Counted from the first letter of the stretch, positions 44,901 to 55,455 are shown. The stretch: 64,000 nt of DNA from Gonocerus acuteangulatus (GCA_946811695.1 OX328125.1:111623467-111687466); one strand, 5' to 3'. Translations and numbers: made by a program. The notes: generated by a model not told the origin, from the letters alone.

Positions 44901-46045
44901 ATACATATATGCACATATATATTTGTCTGTTCGCTCTCTCACTAGCTCAAAAATGGTCCGATTCTTATGTCCTTTGATTAAAAAATCTCAGGTTTTCAAA
45001 TCTTGGTATATTTTCTAAAATATCTCGAAAAGAGTAAGGAAAACGTATACATATATGCACATATATATTTGTCTGTTCGCTCTCTCACTAGCTCAAAAAT
45101 GGTCCGATTCTTATGTCCTTTGATTAAAAAATCTCAGGTTTTCAAATCTTGGTATATTTTCTAAAATATCTCGAAAAGAGTAAGGAAAACGTATACATAT
45201 ATGCACATATATATTTGTCTGTTCGCTCTCTCACTAGCTCAAAAATGGTCCGATTCTTATGTCCTTTGATTAAAAAATCTCAGGTTTTCAAATCTTGGTA
45301 TATTTTCTAAAATATCTCGAAAACAGTAAGGAAAACGTATACATATATGCACATATATATTTGTCTGTTCGCTCTCTCACTAGCTCAAAAATGGTCCGAT
45401 TCTTATGTCCTTTGATTAAAAAATCTCAGGTTTTCAAATCTTGGTATATTTTCTAAAATATCTCGAAAACAGTAAGGAAAACGTATACCTATATGCACAT
45501 ATATATTTGTCTGTTCGCTCTCTCACTAGCTCAAAAATGGTCCGATTCTTATGTCCTTTGATTAAAAAATCTCAGGTTTTCAAATCTTGGTATATTTTCT
45601 AAAATATCTCGAAAACAGTAAGGAAAACGTATACATATATGCACATATATATTTGTCTGTTCGCTCTCTCACTAGCTCAAAAATGGTCCGATTCTTATGT
45701 CCTTTGATTAAAAAATCTCAGGTTTTCAAATCTTGGTATATTTTCTAAAATATCTCGAAAACAGTAAGGAAAACGTATACATATATGCACATATATATTT
45801 GTCTGTTCGCTCTCTCACTAGCTCAAAAATGGTCCGATTCTTATGTCCTTTGATTAAAAAATCTCAGGTTTTCAAATCTTGGTATATTTTCTAAAATATC
45901 TCGAAAACAGTAAGGAAAAGGTATACCTATATGCACATATATATTTGTCTGTTCGCTCTCTCACTAGCTCAAAAATGGTCCGATTCTTATGTCCTTTGAT
46001 TAAAAAATCTCACGTTTTCAAATAGTGGTATATTTTCTAAAATAT
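35951..46045. repeat. 146-bp satellite array, about 69 units
   Basis: TATATTTTCTAAAATATCTC recurs from 35951 to 46029. The span (10,078 bp) equals 69 x 146 plus two 2-bp insertions (CACCTATATATAT variants near 36880 and 37467). All units are in one orientation and mostly differ at two or three sites (GTATACATA or GTATACCTA; GAAAACAG or GAAAAGAG). The unit also carries TTTGTCTGTTCGCTCTCTC and AAAATGGTCCGATTCTTATG. A 9-unit block starting near 39186 is repeated starting near 40500. Edge units are the most divergent, as expected for unequal exchange. No ORF survives. Confidence 0.97.
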
Positions 46046-46375
46046 CTCGAAAACGTTTGGGAAATCATGGTAAGTGGAAAATGACTATTCCAAAGGTTAC
46101 TAAAATGTCTACAAAAATGGTTCACACGTAATTTTCGATGAGGACATGTCAATTTGACATTAAGTGCTTAAAACGTTGAAAGAATTATTTTTGTTTCTTT
46201 CAATGGGGTTTTGTCTCTGTTTAACCTCCTTTTTATTTGGCTGTTTTTGTTTTATTAGCACTTTCCTCCGAAGGAAAGTAGCTATTGAGGTTGCACTTAT
46301 GACGGAATTTTTGAAACATTTCTTTAAATCTTTATCGATCCTACCTAGTAGACACCGAAAATGACCCCCGTTAAA

Positions 46376-46378
<3 letters not shown>
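46046..46378 (+). mobile_element. Transposon flank from which the satellite unit derives
   Basis: Beyond the last unit the sequence continues GAAATCATGGTAAGTGGAAA, TAATTTTCGATGAGGACATG and CAATGGGGTTTTGTCTC. The same order follows ATATCTCGAAAATAGTTGTG at 51355-51540. The array is therefore embedded in a dispersed element. The forward ORF at 46164-46364 has no support. Confidence 0.65.

Positions 46379-46413
<35 letters not shown>
46379..46413. repeat. (TA)n microsatellite
   Basis: Uninterrupted TA alternation separating the satellite flank from the degenerate 142-bp repeats. Confidence 0.95.
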
Positions 46414-46416
<3 letters not shown>

Positions 46417-46419
46417 TGT

Positions 46420-46980
46420 TAATACGATAGCGGCCAGAGTTTTTGTTTTTTCTTCACGAAACTTGGTATATAGCGTTTAAATAGCAAACGATTGAACGAG
46501 TTCGTTAACCACCAAAATCGGTCCACCGGGAGGGGGGGTTTACCCTAGACCCAAAACACTAATTTGACCATACCAGCCGCAGTTTTTGTTATATTTCAAC
46601 GAAACTCGGTATTCGTTATTTTGATCTAAAGAGAGAAATACGTTGTAAATATAAACTAAATCGGTTCATTAGAAGGGGGGGTTTACTCCGGACCCACAAT
46701 ACCAATTTGCAACTGCCACCCGTAATTTTTGTTACATTTCGACGAAACTTGGTATTCGTGGTGGTAATCAACAGAGAAAAATGGGTTGTAAAAATAAACT
46801 AAATCGGGTTATTTGGAGGGGGGTTTACTCCGGACCTAAAGTACTAATATACTCATACCGGTCGTAATTTCTGCTATATTGTAACGAAACGCGGTATACG
46901 TCGTGGGAATCTCACGAGAAAGAAGTGTTGTAAAAATGAAGTAAATCGGTCTATTGGAAAGGAGGGTTTACTTTAAACTC
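46420..46980 (+). repeat. Degenerate 142-bp tandem repeat, 4 units
   Basis: ACGAAACTTGGTAT-like landmarks occur at 46457, 46599, 46742 and 46884 (142-143 bp spacing). Each is followed by an AAACTAAATCGGT-like block and a G-run with TTTACTCCGGACC. Units have diverged heavily, so this is an old array. It is not obviously homologous to the 146-bp unit despite similar length. Confidence 0.75.
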
Positions 46981-47540
46981 TGTTTCATTACAATTAACCA
47001 GCCAGACGTAGGTTCCCAAAGCCGCCGCGAGGAGCGCTATCTCCCACTAGGGGGACTGTATCCTGTTCCTGCGTCAGATCAAAAAACGGAATGTGAAGAT
47101 TTTGTGTATTTATTAAGTAGTACGGTAACATGTATAAACATAACTCTGGAAGCAAATTATTTACAAAGTTAATAATTGAACAGTAAGAATAAGAATAAGA
47201 AATGTAAATGAGCAGAACTATTCACGTTTTTATTTTATTTATATACTAGGTTATTTACAGCAAATTATTCAGTAATGTAGTCTACACTACAAAAATTCTG
47301 AGGAAAGTGCTTAGTTATGCAGCTCCTGCGTAACGGACTTTTTAAATTGTATTGAACAGTAAAATGAGTATTTTTATAAAACAAGGTATGAAAACGAGAA
47401 ACGTATGTGTAATATTGATTTCCCTGAGCGAACGTTGAGAAGGCTGGGGCGTCATTTCCGCTTAGGATACTGTCAGCTTCCTGTTGTGGCGGTCCCTGTT
47501 ATTTGAGATATCTACTATTTATTTTTCCAATACCACTTAC
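46981..47540 (+). repeat. Dispersed repeat shared with 13395-13660
   Basis: TGTATTTATTAAGTAGTACG, ACATAACTCTGGAAGCAAAT, GAGGAAAGTGCTTAGTTATG and CAGCTCCTGCGTAACGGAC parallel 13410-13625. The remainder (to 47540) shows no recognised feature. Confidence 0.55.
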
Positions 47541-48508
47541 ACAACGACCTATCATCGCCCAGCCCAAACCACTTGACAGAAAAAGTTGAAATTTTGCATG
47601 AACGCTCCCTTTAGTATTTAAACACTCGCTAAGAAAGGTAATTTTGTTATTCAAATTTTTAGAAGGGGTTTGAATTTTTAGTTGGTTTTAGAGAGAGCAG
47701 GCAAGCCTAGGCAGCATCTGTTGATAGGATGATAACTGGTCAGCTGCTACTGTACTGTATCTATTTCATAATATTATTTTTATTTGCGGTTCATTTCAAC
47801 TATGATGGTAGACCTTGAATTACTAGAAATAAACTGTGATTTTGCCCCTCATAGAGTTTACGCTATAGCTGGTGATGGTCCATCCGAGGTAATAATATCC
47901 CGAATCCTTCAGCATCCCCAGTCAGAACACTTCTTGGTAATGCTTGCAAATATAATGGGTGTTTCCAAATGACAACTTGGAAACATAAATTTTTAAATTT
48001 TAACGTACATTTATTAGTAACAACGAATTTTAACCTGTACTAGTTAATCTGTTGTTTCTGATAACCTATAGACAACGGGTTATCTCTACGTTATCTGTTT
48101 CTTGACACTGGTCCGGAACGCCCCAATGTCAAGAAACATTAAACTTTGATTACATACCAATTGATGAATAACTTATTTATTTATTAAATTTTAACGTCCA
48201 TTTAATATTAACTACGAATTTTAGGATGGGTAATCTACAGGTTACCACCCTTTTCTAGCCAGGATAGGGCTGATGCCTTTTCATTTTTCTAAAGCAAAGC
48301 CGCCACCCCTATTAGGAATCGAACCCACGACCCTTTGGCACGGAGTGTTGTGTGCTCACGCCTTAATGTTCACGGCCACCGGGCATCCATGAATAACTTG
48401 TCATAAACTGCACAAAATTATGTAGTTGCATTAATTTTTGATGATACATTATTTAACGCAATAAAATAACTACTTTTCTGCCGTGACGAAGCACGGGTAG
48501 TCAGCTAG
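47541..48508 (+). mobile_element. Helitron-like element, PLE-free paralogue
   Basis: Same family as 17270-17628 plus 20203-21060 (reversed), here without the Penelope insertion. The left side reads CGACCTATCATCGCCCAGCC. The 3' end has a hairpin CCGTG-ACGAAG-CACGG (48481-48496), then GTAGTCAGCTAG ending at 48508 before T, a Helitron-type terminus. A SINE is inserted at 48175-48388. The 5' boundary is uncertain. ORF 47784-47972 is incidental. Confidence 0.6.
48175..48388 (-). mobile_element. tRNA-headed SINE with target duplication
   Basis: Exact 11-bp target duplication ATGAATAACTT (48164-48174; 48389-48399). On the minus strand the head has a B-box-like GTGGGTTCGATTCC, the body contains GGGTGGTAACCTGTAGATT, and the tail reads TTCGTAGTTAATATTAAATG then TAAATAAATAAAT. 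Relative of 62008-62224. Confidence 0.85.
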
Positions 48509-48794
48509 TTATTTTAAATTTTTCAAGGAAGTTCAAAACCTACCAATAACTGGTTCTATCCCTTTACTAATGGCACTAGGGATAAGAATGGATCCACGCT
48601 AAGATGATGCAGTTCCTGCGAGTCGGACTTTTTTAAACTTGTGCATATGCCCTTTTTTTACATCTACAATCTTGTTTATGTTGTTTTATTCCGAGTCGGT
48701 GCTTATATTATTGGTAGTGAATAGCTGATTTAATTATTATTGTACTAAGCGTGATTTTTCTCTGAGGAAACAACATAAAATTATTAATCATTTA
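48509..48794 (+). repeat. Dispersed repeat (AGTCGGACT family)
   Basis: CCAATAACTGGTTCTATCCC, AATGGCACTAGGGATAAGAA and TCCTGCGAGTCGGACTTTTT are shared with 51725-51815 and, reversed, 25040-25115. Confidence 0.5.
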
Positions 48795-49390
48795 TTTATT
48801 TAAGACCATTCGTAACGAAGACGACTTGCTCAATACATGAATACAAAAATTAAATTGCTAGAATATGTAAAAATTACAATAAATGTAAAAAACAAAGGTT
48901 GTTAAAAAAAGAAAAATTCCAAGAAAGAAAATATGAAACATTAAAAAAAAAATAAACAACTTGCATAATAATCCAAGAAAAAGCAAATTAATAATACCAA
49001 ATACTTTTAAGAAAGTGAGTGGTAATATAGAACAAACAGGTTCTCATTAGGATTAATTTAAAGTAACTGATTTAGTCTTCCTTGATTTACAAGTTTGGTT
49101 TGTTTAGTACAATCAATTCTGGAGTCTATCATATTCTTCTTTCCATTTGGCTTAAAAATCTTCTTTTCTTTCTCTGCTTTCTGTTGTCCTTCCTCTTCAT
49201 TCTTGGTATTTGGTTGTTTCTTTTTCTCCAGTTGATTAATTTGATAATATTCTTCTAAGTTTTCAGTTTGAACAGCTGGTTTGACTTTTAGAACATCAGA
49301 ATGATTTGATGCAATTGTACAAGTTGGTTGGCTTAATTTGCACAAGATAATATTTTCTAAAGCTTCCATTCTTCTATTGATTGTTATTAA
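48795..49390 (-). pseudogene. LINE 3' tail joined to Lys/Glu-rich ORF
   Basis: The minus-strand end GAGCAAGTCGTCTTCGTTAC then TTAAATAAATAAATG at 48795-48833 is a LINE 3' terminus. Upstream on that strand is a 103-codon ORF (49369-49058, MEALENIILCKLSQ...), rich in Lys, Glu and Gln. It could be a leftover of ORF1 joined to the 3' UTR by internal deletion, but I see no RRM or zinc-knuckle motif, so identity is open. It ends normally with a stop. Confidence 0.4.
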
Positions 49391-50219
49391 TCATGATTGA
49401 ATAACAATTCATAATTTGTCATTTATACTAAATAAATTGTCCCTAGGAATAATGAAATAAATTTAATAAATATCCCTAAACTAGGCGGTAAATCCAAAAA
49501 AGGGAGTCCATGAACTTTGCGGTGTTTAATGGAGTTTGCCCTTTCCCTTTGTTGGAAGGAAGTGTTTTTTCAACAGGGTCAACAAGTCGATGAGACTATT
49601 TCAAGCTATTGTATCTCTTGGCTGAGGCAAACACTTGTTGCCTGTTAGCAGTGTTGCCAGTAAAGCTATACATCAACAGGGTGGACAATGCTGCCAACCA
49701 CGCCCAGTGTTGCCGCTCTACTTGTCTCTGAATTAGCCACAAATACAGTATCGATCTCCTGCTCCCCCCCCAAGCGAAATTAATGAGGCTCCCTTCACAC
49801 CTTAGGCAAAGCCATTTGTCTTTCTATTCAGGTAACTTTACGTCACCTTATTCTTTTAGGCTATTGTAATTTCACAAACAAGGCCAAAGCTTGTTATCCC
49901 CGGAGTTAACTCTTGTGTTGTCCGTTTAACTTTAGACAATGAGCTATTTAACTATGAACATTAATCTAAAACTTCAGAACTATTTATTATCAAAATTAGG
50001 GAAAATTCTAACACTAACCTCCCTCAATTGAAGAACATAATCTAAGCACTGAACTATTAATAGTTTTTATTTTGAAAAAGATCTAAGAAACTATGCACAC
50101 GTTAGTAGATACATTTTTTTGTTAAATAAGCTTTTATGAAAGAGAATAACCTAACAAAAAGTGTCACAAAAATCTTATTTTTTATCGTTATTCCAACCGA
50201 AATGAGCCCTTCGAGTGCT
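49391..50219. other. No gene recognised
   Basis: Mixed composition; a stretch near 49640-49870 is closer to balanced GC (AACACTTGTTGCCTGTTAGC). No readable ORF or known repeat. Confidence 0.4.
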
Positions 50220-50445
50220 TTAAGATTAATTTATATTTAGTGAGTGTGTGTCTCTCATGTTTAAACATAAGAAATTTCATTTATTTTTAAGAATTTCAAT
50301 TTAACATTTCAATAATAATTGTATCTTGTAATTTGGTGGAATTTAGATTATATCTATAATTATTTAATATATACTTTAGGGATGAAAAGGCTCTTCCAAC
50401 ACTTACTTGAGTGTCTGGGCTGGGGGTGTAGGATAAGTCCTAGTT

Positions 50446-50506
<61 letters not shown>

Positions 50507-50780
50507 GCGCATCTACTTCTAGGTCATTAGCGCCGACATCCAGGGTGCAGCGAGGAATTTTCCCAGCAAGCCTTGAGATGAGAAAATTCCTGCCGGAGGT
50601 GGGAATCGAACCCACCATCTCCCGCTTATGAATCCAGTGCGCTAGCCACTAGACTACGGGAGACCCCAAGTCCTAGTTAATATATGTAGCTATATGTGTA
50701 TTTTCTTTCTTGTCAGTATTCCATGTATTGTTAACCAACGATACCCTAAAATTCTTGATTAAAATATTATTTTCATGTAC
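50220..50780 (+). repeat. Dispersed segment with paralogue at 56930-57840
   Basis: TTTCAATAATAATTGTATCT, TATATACTTTAGGGATGAAA, GCTGGGGGTGTAGGATAA and TTAACCAACGATACCCTAAA occur in the same order at 56960-57770. Each copy contains an insertion that the other lacks: a SINE here, and a LINE-tail/PLE cluster there. Confidence 0.75.
50449..50667 (-). mobile_element. tRNA-derived SINE with 14-bp target duplication
   Basis: Exact duplication AAGTCCTAGTTAAT at 50435-50448 and 50668-50681; the paralogue near 57682 has only one such site. On the minus strand the head reads GGGGTCTCCCGTAGTCTAGT, with B-box GGTGGGTTCGATTCCCACC and an anticodon-loop-like TTCATAA (CAT). The body is AATTTTCTCATCTCAAGGCT, and the tail GGCGCTAATGACCTAGAAGT then GCGCCATAAA with a poly(A) of about 55. 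A complete, probably young copy. Confidence 0.9.
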
Positions 50781-50818
50781 CTAATTTTAGAAGTTTTAGG
50801 ACCTATATTTAGTGTGTG

Positions 50819-50819
<1 letters not shown>

Positions 50820-50894
<75 letters not shown>

Positions 50895-51660
50895 TGTTCC
50901 CTCTCCCGCAGGATCAAAAATGGCCCAATTTTGATTAAATTTGATACAAAACTCTTTCATCTAAGTTAAAAGGTTATGTTCGAAAGTAGTAAAATTGTCC
51001 ACCGGAACATGGTTTTTGGAGCGAAAGAAATCGTGACGTCTACATTATCTTGTTCATATGCTTGCAGGTACTCGTTTTGTAAATTGCTTAACGTAGAAAA
51101 CTAATGAAACCGTTTTTAAATTGATATTTGTATCCGTTTATGAGAAACATTGATACACTTACTTTTCCAAACTAATTTTCAGTTTGATTATTCAAAAACG
51201 CTTGATTCAGTTTAAATTTGTTCCATATGTTTGACATTCATCTAACCGAACATATTTAAATTTTGTTTGCGTTTGGAGGTAATGAAGTATTAGTAAAAAA
51301 AGGTTTTATTAATAGACAACACCTAGGGAAGTTCTTTTCTTGGTATATTTTCTGGAATATCTCGAAAATAGTTGTGAAATCATGGTAGGAGGAAGGTAAC
51401 CATTTGAAAGCATACTATATTCCCTACGAAAAAGATCATGGTTTAATTTTCGATGGGGCGATGTCACTCGGAGACATAAAGGCTAAACCTTCGAAATTCT
51501 TAGTTTTGTTCTTTACAACGGGGTTTTGTCTCCTTTTGCCTAACTTTGAAGAGGTTGTTATTTTAGTAAAACAAACTAATAAAATGAGGAGCTAATGTTT
51601 CCAAGAGCGAACGTTGAAACAGAGAATGGAGTAATATCCGCTTAGGATATTATCTACCAG
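50820..51660 (+). mobile_element. Dispersed element related to the 146-bp satellite
   Basis: A CT/TA microsatellite (50819-50891) is followed by TGTCTGTTCCCTCTCCCGCA, GGATCAAAAATGGCCCAATT and, about 400 bp later, CTTGGTATATTTTCTGGAAT with ATCTCGAAAATAG. In the satellite these two motifs are joined directly. ORF 51404-51595 has no support. Confidence 0.6.
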
Positions 51661-52300
51661 TTTTGAGGCTTAAAATCTTATATTGCTTTTCTTTGATATT
51701 TCATTGTAAATACGATCAAAACCTACCAATAACTGCTTCTATTTCTTCACTAATGGCACTAGAGATATCAACGCAGCCGCGCTAAGATGACACAGTTCCG
51801 GTGAGTCGGACGTTTTCATATAAACTTGTAAGGTTATGATCGGTTCAAGCTGATTATGCCATACACGTCTGCTACTTAGTGTTGTTAAAAGCGAGCTCTG
51901 ACTAGAGGCTTCAGAACCTTGAACCTAGCCTCTACAGCCCGAACTCTGAGGGCTGGATGAAGGCTCGGGAGTGAGGCTTCTTCCTAACCTTATCAAGCCC
52001 TGAAGGTTCTCCATCGAGCCTTGAAGGCTCGGCCCTGGGAAGGTAGAGATTTGGCAAGCACGGTTATAGTAGTAGTACGACAGTGTTGCCATCAACGTCT
52101 CACAGAAGAGTTTATTTTTTAGGAAAAGTTACTAATTTTACCCAATTAGTGATCCACATAATTAGTTTATCAATGAAATGGTAAATTTAATTGCCACCGA
52201 ATAATTTCAATGTGGCGGAAAGAATTTAGGACGAATCTACTAAAGTATATTTCACAAAACAGCTCTTTGCCCGCCATCCGCCATTTTGGAAATGAAAAGT
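51661..52300. other. Dispersed repeat, then flank of the hairpin array
   Basis: 51725-51815 belongs to the AGTCGGACT family. From about 51890 on, isolated relatives of the next array's unit occur (GAGCCTTGAAGGCTCGG at 52014-52030), showing a degenerate fringe. Confidence 0.5.
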
Positions 52301-53036
52301 AAAAGGCTTCAAAGCTTGCGCCTTCTACCAAGCCGAGCCTTCAAGGCTCGCGCCTTCTACCGAGCCGAGCCTTCAAGGCTCGCGCCTTCTATCGAGCCGA
52401 GCCTTCAAGACTCGCGCCTTCTACCAAGCCGAGCCTTCAAGGCTCGCGCCTTCTACCAAGCCGAGCCTTCAAAGGCTCGCGCCTTCTACCAAGCCGAGCC
52501 TTCAAGGCTCGCGCCTTCTACCAAGCCGAGCCTTCAAGGCTCGCGCCTTCTACCAAGCCGAGCCTTCAAGGCTCGCGCCTTCTACCAAGCCGAGCCTTCA
52601 AGGCTCGCGCCTTCTACCAATCCGAGCCTTCATGACTCGCGCCTTCTACCAAGCCGAGCCTTCAAGGCTCGCGCCTTCTACCAAGCCGAGCCTTCAAGGC
52701 TCGCGCCTTCTACCAAGCCGAGCCTTCAAGGCTCGCGCCTTCTACCAAGCCAAGCCTTCAAGGCTCGCGCCTTCTATCGAGCCGAGCCTTCAAGGCTCGC
52801 GCCTTCTACCAAGCCGAGCCTTCAAAGGCTCGCGCCTTCTATCGAGCCGAGCCTTCAAGACTCGCGCCTTCTACCAAGCCGAGCCTTCAAGGCTCGCGCG
52901 CCTTCTACCAAGCCGAGCCTTCAAGGCTCGTGCCTTCTACCAAGCCGAACCTTCAAGGCTCGTGCCTTCTACCAAGCCGAGCCTTCAAGGCTCGCGCCTT
53001 CTACCAAGCCGAGCCTTCAAGGCTCCTTCTATCGAG
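52301..53036. repeat. 32-bp GC-rich hairpin array, about 23 units
   Basis: The unit contains GCGCCTTCTACCAAGCCGAG followed by CCTTCAAGGCTC, with a 32-bp period (for example 52511 and 52543) and occasional 1-2 bp length changes. Each unit holds the near-perfect palindrome GAGCCTTCAAGGCTC. Variants TATCGAGCC, CATGACTC and CTCGTGCC are scattered. Two overlapping forward ORFs (52286-53053 and 52632-53069) are products of the repeat. Confidence 0.95.
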
Positions 53037-53869
53037 CCCTGTCCAAGCTCTGAGAGCTCGAGCTTTTAGGAGCCCCGCCTTCTAGCCTTAAAGGCGCGCT
53101 CTTTTACAACACTACTGCTACTTCGTTCCCTTCTATACCTGAATGTGCTTTTACCCATTTGAATTTAATTATTTAAGTTTTTAGTTTTATTCGAGTGTAT
53201 TTTCTGTCTTATATTCTTCTTGTAGTGATATATTGCTGTCAGTGTTTATTAGTACCTTCGTCTTATGAATTATGTTGTGTTCGTCTTTTAGTAGCCACAT
53301 TACTTTTACATTTACTTCGTCTTCATAATGTTTAAATATATTGTTTCTATTATAAACATTATTACTATAAATGTTCTTTACCGGAGCCTTCTAAATCTAG
53401 ATACTGTCCAACTTTGCCTGATACTGCTAAAATATTACCGAGTTGTCAAGACAAACACTGCATAAATGAGAGTGCTTTAACTTTGTTTGTTTATATTGTT
53501 CAACAAGCAATAACAATTCATTTTCTGTAATGGTTACAGAGATCATTTACAAAAAAAAATTTCCCTTATTTTAATAAAAGAAAGCTCAAAGAGAATTTGC
53601 TCAGTTTGAATCACGTTGAATTGAAGCCCGTTTGGATAGACGGAAAAGTTCAATTTCGCTTGTGCAAACATTTGTTTTTTTGTTTTGTTTTTTTAATAAT
53701 ACGTTTATTTAACATCTGTACATTTTTTAAGTACATTAGTTAAGTTTGCTCACAAATATAAATAATAATATATACAGAAATTGATTAATATAAATGACAA
53801 AGTTAACAAAAAAAATATATCAAAATAATTTAAATATAAATAAATGAATAAATAATAATAATAAAACAA
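53037..53869. other. AT-rich DNA, nothing recognised
   Basis: No coding or structured feature is recognised. Confidence 0.4.
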
Positions 53870-54165
53870 ATGAAAATAACTCAATAAAAAATAATAATAA
53901 TAAAATAAATGAAAATAACTCAATAAAAAATAATAATAATAGAATAAATGAAAATAACTCAATAAAAAATAATAATAATAAAATAAATGAAAATAACTCA
54001 ATAAAAAATAATAATAATAAAATAAATGAAAATAACTCAATAAAAAATAGTAATAATAAAATAAATGAAAATAACTCAATAAAAAATAATAATAATAAAA
54101 TAAATGAAAATAACTAAATAAAAAATAATAATAATAAAATAAATGAAAATAACTCAATAAAAAAT
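53870..54165. repeat. 39-bp AT-rich minisatellite, about 7 units
   Basis: TCAATAAAAAATAATAATAA recurs every 39 bp from 53881. As 39 is a multiple of 3, the minus strand stays open and reads as a 13-residue Tyr/Phe-rich repeat, which is not a gene. Confidence 0.9.
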
Positions 54166-54700
54166 AATAAATAAGTAAATACGAAAAAATAAAATAATTT
54201 GAATAACAAATGATAAAATGTGCAAACGTTTAAGGGAAATATTCCCGACGTTTCTAGCATTTGAAAATTCACATTTTAATAAAGAACTCTATATGTGAAA
54301 CACTATAATTACTAATTGTGTCTCATTTAATACTACGCAAGGCTTTTAGAGGTCAGACAAGAAATGGAAAAGTACAAATCTCGCATGGGTGAAATTCTTA
54401 GAAATATATTCCTCAAGGTTCCACCATTTTAAATTTCGTCGGAAGAAGGCCCAAGTGAACCTCGTTCAGCTATAGGTGGTAGGTGTGGTTTTTTTATTGG
54501 GGGGTATTTATGAATTGTTGGTTGATATTTATTTATTTATTGTTGGTCGCCTCCTGGAAACGATTGGTTTAAATATGACTTCATACATTTTTTAGAATTC
54601 TACAGTATGTTATTTTAATTGTTGATGTAATGTGTAACTTGACTTACCCATGTGATTTAAGTTAAATTATTTTATTGTAATGTTGCCTTTGTTGACGGGT
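54166..54700. other. No gene recognised; probable PLE flank at the right end
   Basis: 54590-54710 leads into a PLE-type terminus. A mid-part (CATTTTAAATTTCGTCGGAA, 54425-54480) is of unknown origin. Confidence 0.4.
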
Positions 54701-54710
54701 GTTAACAGGA

Positions 54711-54750
54711 CACTGAGGATGAGGTTCTGACCTCGAAAACGTTTTGTTAA
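54711..54750 (+). ncRNA. Hammerhead-like motif
   Basis: CTGAGGA core, stem II GAGGT-TCTG-ACCTC, GAAAACGTTT; AACGTT is self-complementary. Distal stem I could be GTTAACA with TGTTAA, separated by an internal loop as in type I hammerheads. Confidence 0.5.
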
Positions 54751-55026
54751 AGTAAGGGAAATGAAACAGTGAAGGTGTTTGACCTGCTTTGCATCCTATT
54801 TACTATGATGAACCTTCACTAGCCAACCAACCACAATTGTAGGATTTTAAATTTCCGTTTGAAACTACAATACGCTACTTGAAACAATAAGAACTGATTA
54901 ATGCTTGGGACTAGGGAAGACTTCCCTAGTAGGTCAGGCAAGGGAGATAGTGTGGCAAGGGAAAATGCTTGCACGCCCGAGTTCTGAACTCATGTCCTTC
55001 AGTTTATTAGTCGAGTGACCATTAAT

Positions 55027-55070
<44 letters not shown>

Positions 55071-55118
55071 AGATGGAACGGCATTTTTCTCCAGCGGTGG
55101 TACTCCTCCTCACTTCTT

Positions 55119-55162
55119 CCCGGAATATTTCGATGGATTCATCTCCATCTTCTTCAGCCAGG
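55119..55162 (-). ncRNA. Hammerhead-like motif (palindrome left arm)
   Basis: Mirror copy of 55272-55315 on the minus strand: CCTGG, CTGAAGA, stem II GATGGA...TCCATC, GAAATATT, CCGGG. Stem I is 5 bp with one G-U pair. Confidence 0.5.
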
Positions 55163-55271
55163 TACTTGTTTCTTCCTCGGTGGTAGCCAAGGGAATGCCC
55201 TCATTCCCTTGGCTACCCTCATTAATGGAATACCCTCATTCCCTTGGCTACCACCGAGGAAGAAACAAGTA

Positions 55272-55315
55272 CCTGGCTGAAGAAGATGGAGATGAATCCA
55301 TCGAAATATTCCGGG
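55272..55315 (+). ncRNA. Hammerhead-like motif (palindrome right arm)
   Basis: CCTGG, CTGAAGA core, stem II GATGGA-GATGAA-TCCATC, GAAATATT, CCGGG. The 5-bp stem I (one G-U) and 6-bp stem II are good; stem III would be the weak AUAU. Confidence 0.5.
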
Positions 55316-55364
55316 AAGAAGTGAGGAGGAGTACCACCGCTGGAGAAAAATGCCGTTCCATCTA

Positions 55365-55404
<40 letters not shown>

Positions 55405-55455
55405 ATTAATGGATTGCCCTCATTCCCTTGGCTACCACCGAGGAAGAAACAAGTA

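Larger units (their letters stand above)
55029..55400. repeat. Large palindrome between TA tracts
   Basis: TAGATGGAACGGCATTTTTC (55069 on) through GGTACTTGTTTCTTCCTCGG is mirrored from 55250 to 55367, with a short loop near 55200-55245 that repeats CTCATTCCCTTGGCTACC. (TA)n tracts border both sides. A third, single arm lies at 55405-55580. ORFs across the palindrome on both strands are shadows. Confidence 0.9.

Noticed and set aside
35951..46045. CRISPR-like array
   Set aside because: Units are contiguous with no unique spacers, 146 bp long, and the setting is a eukaryotic genome.
47784..47972. 62-codon forward ORF as a gene
   Set aside because: Lies within a non-coding Helitron-like repeat whose relative at 17.3-17.6 kb does not keep the frame.
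52286..53069. Two overlapping forward ORFs as Arg/Pro/Ser-rich proteins
   Set aside because: Both are translations of the same 32-bp array in two frames.
53750..54157. Tyr/Phe-rich minus-strand membrane-like protein
   Set aside because: Translation of a 39-bp AT-rich minisatellite; the hydrophobic look comes from TTT/TAT codons.
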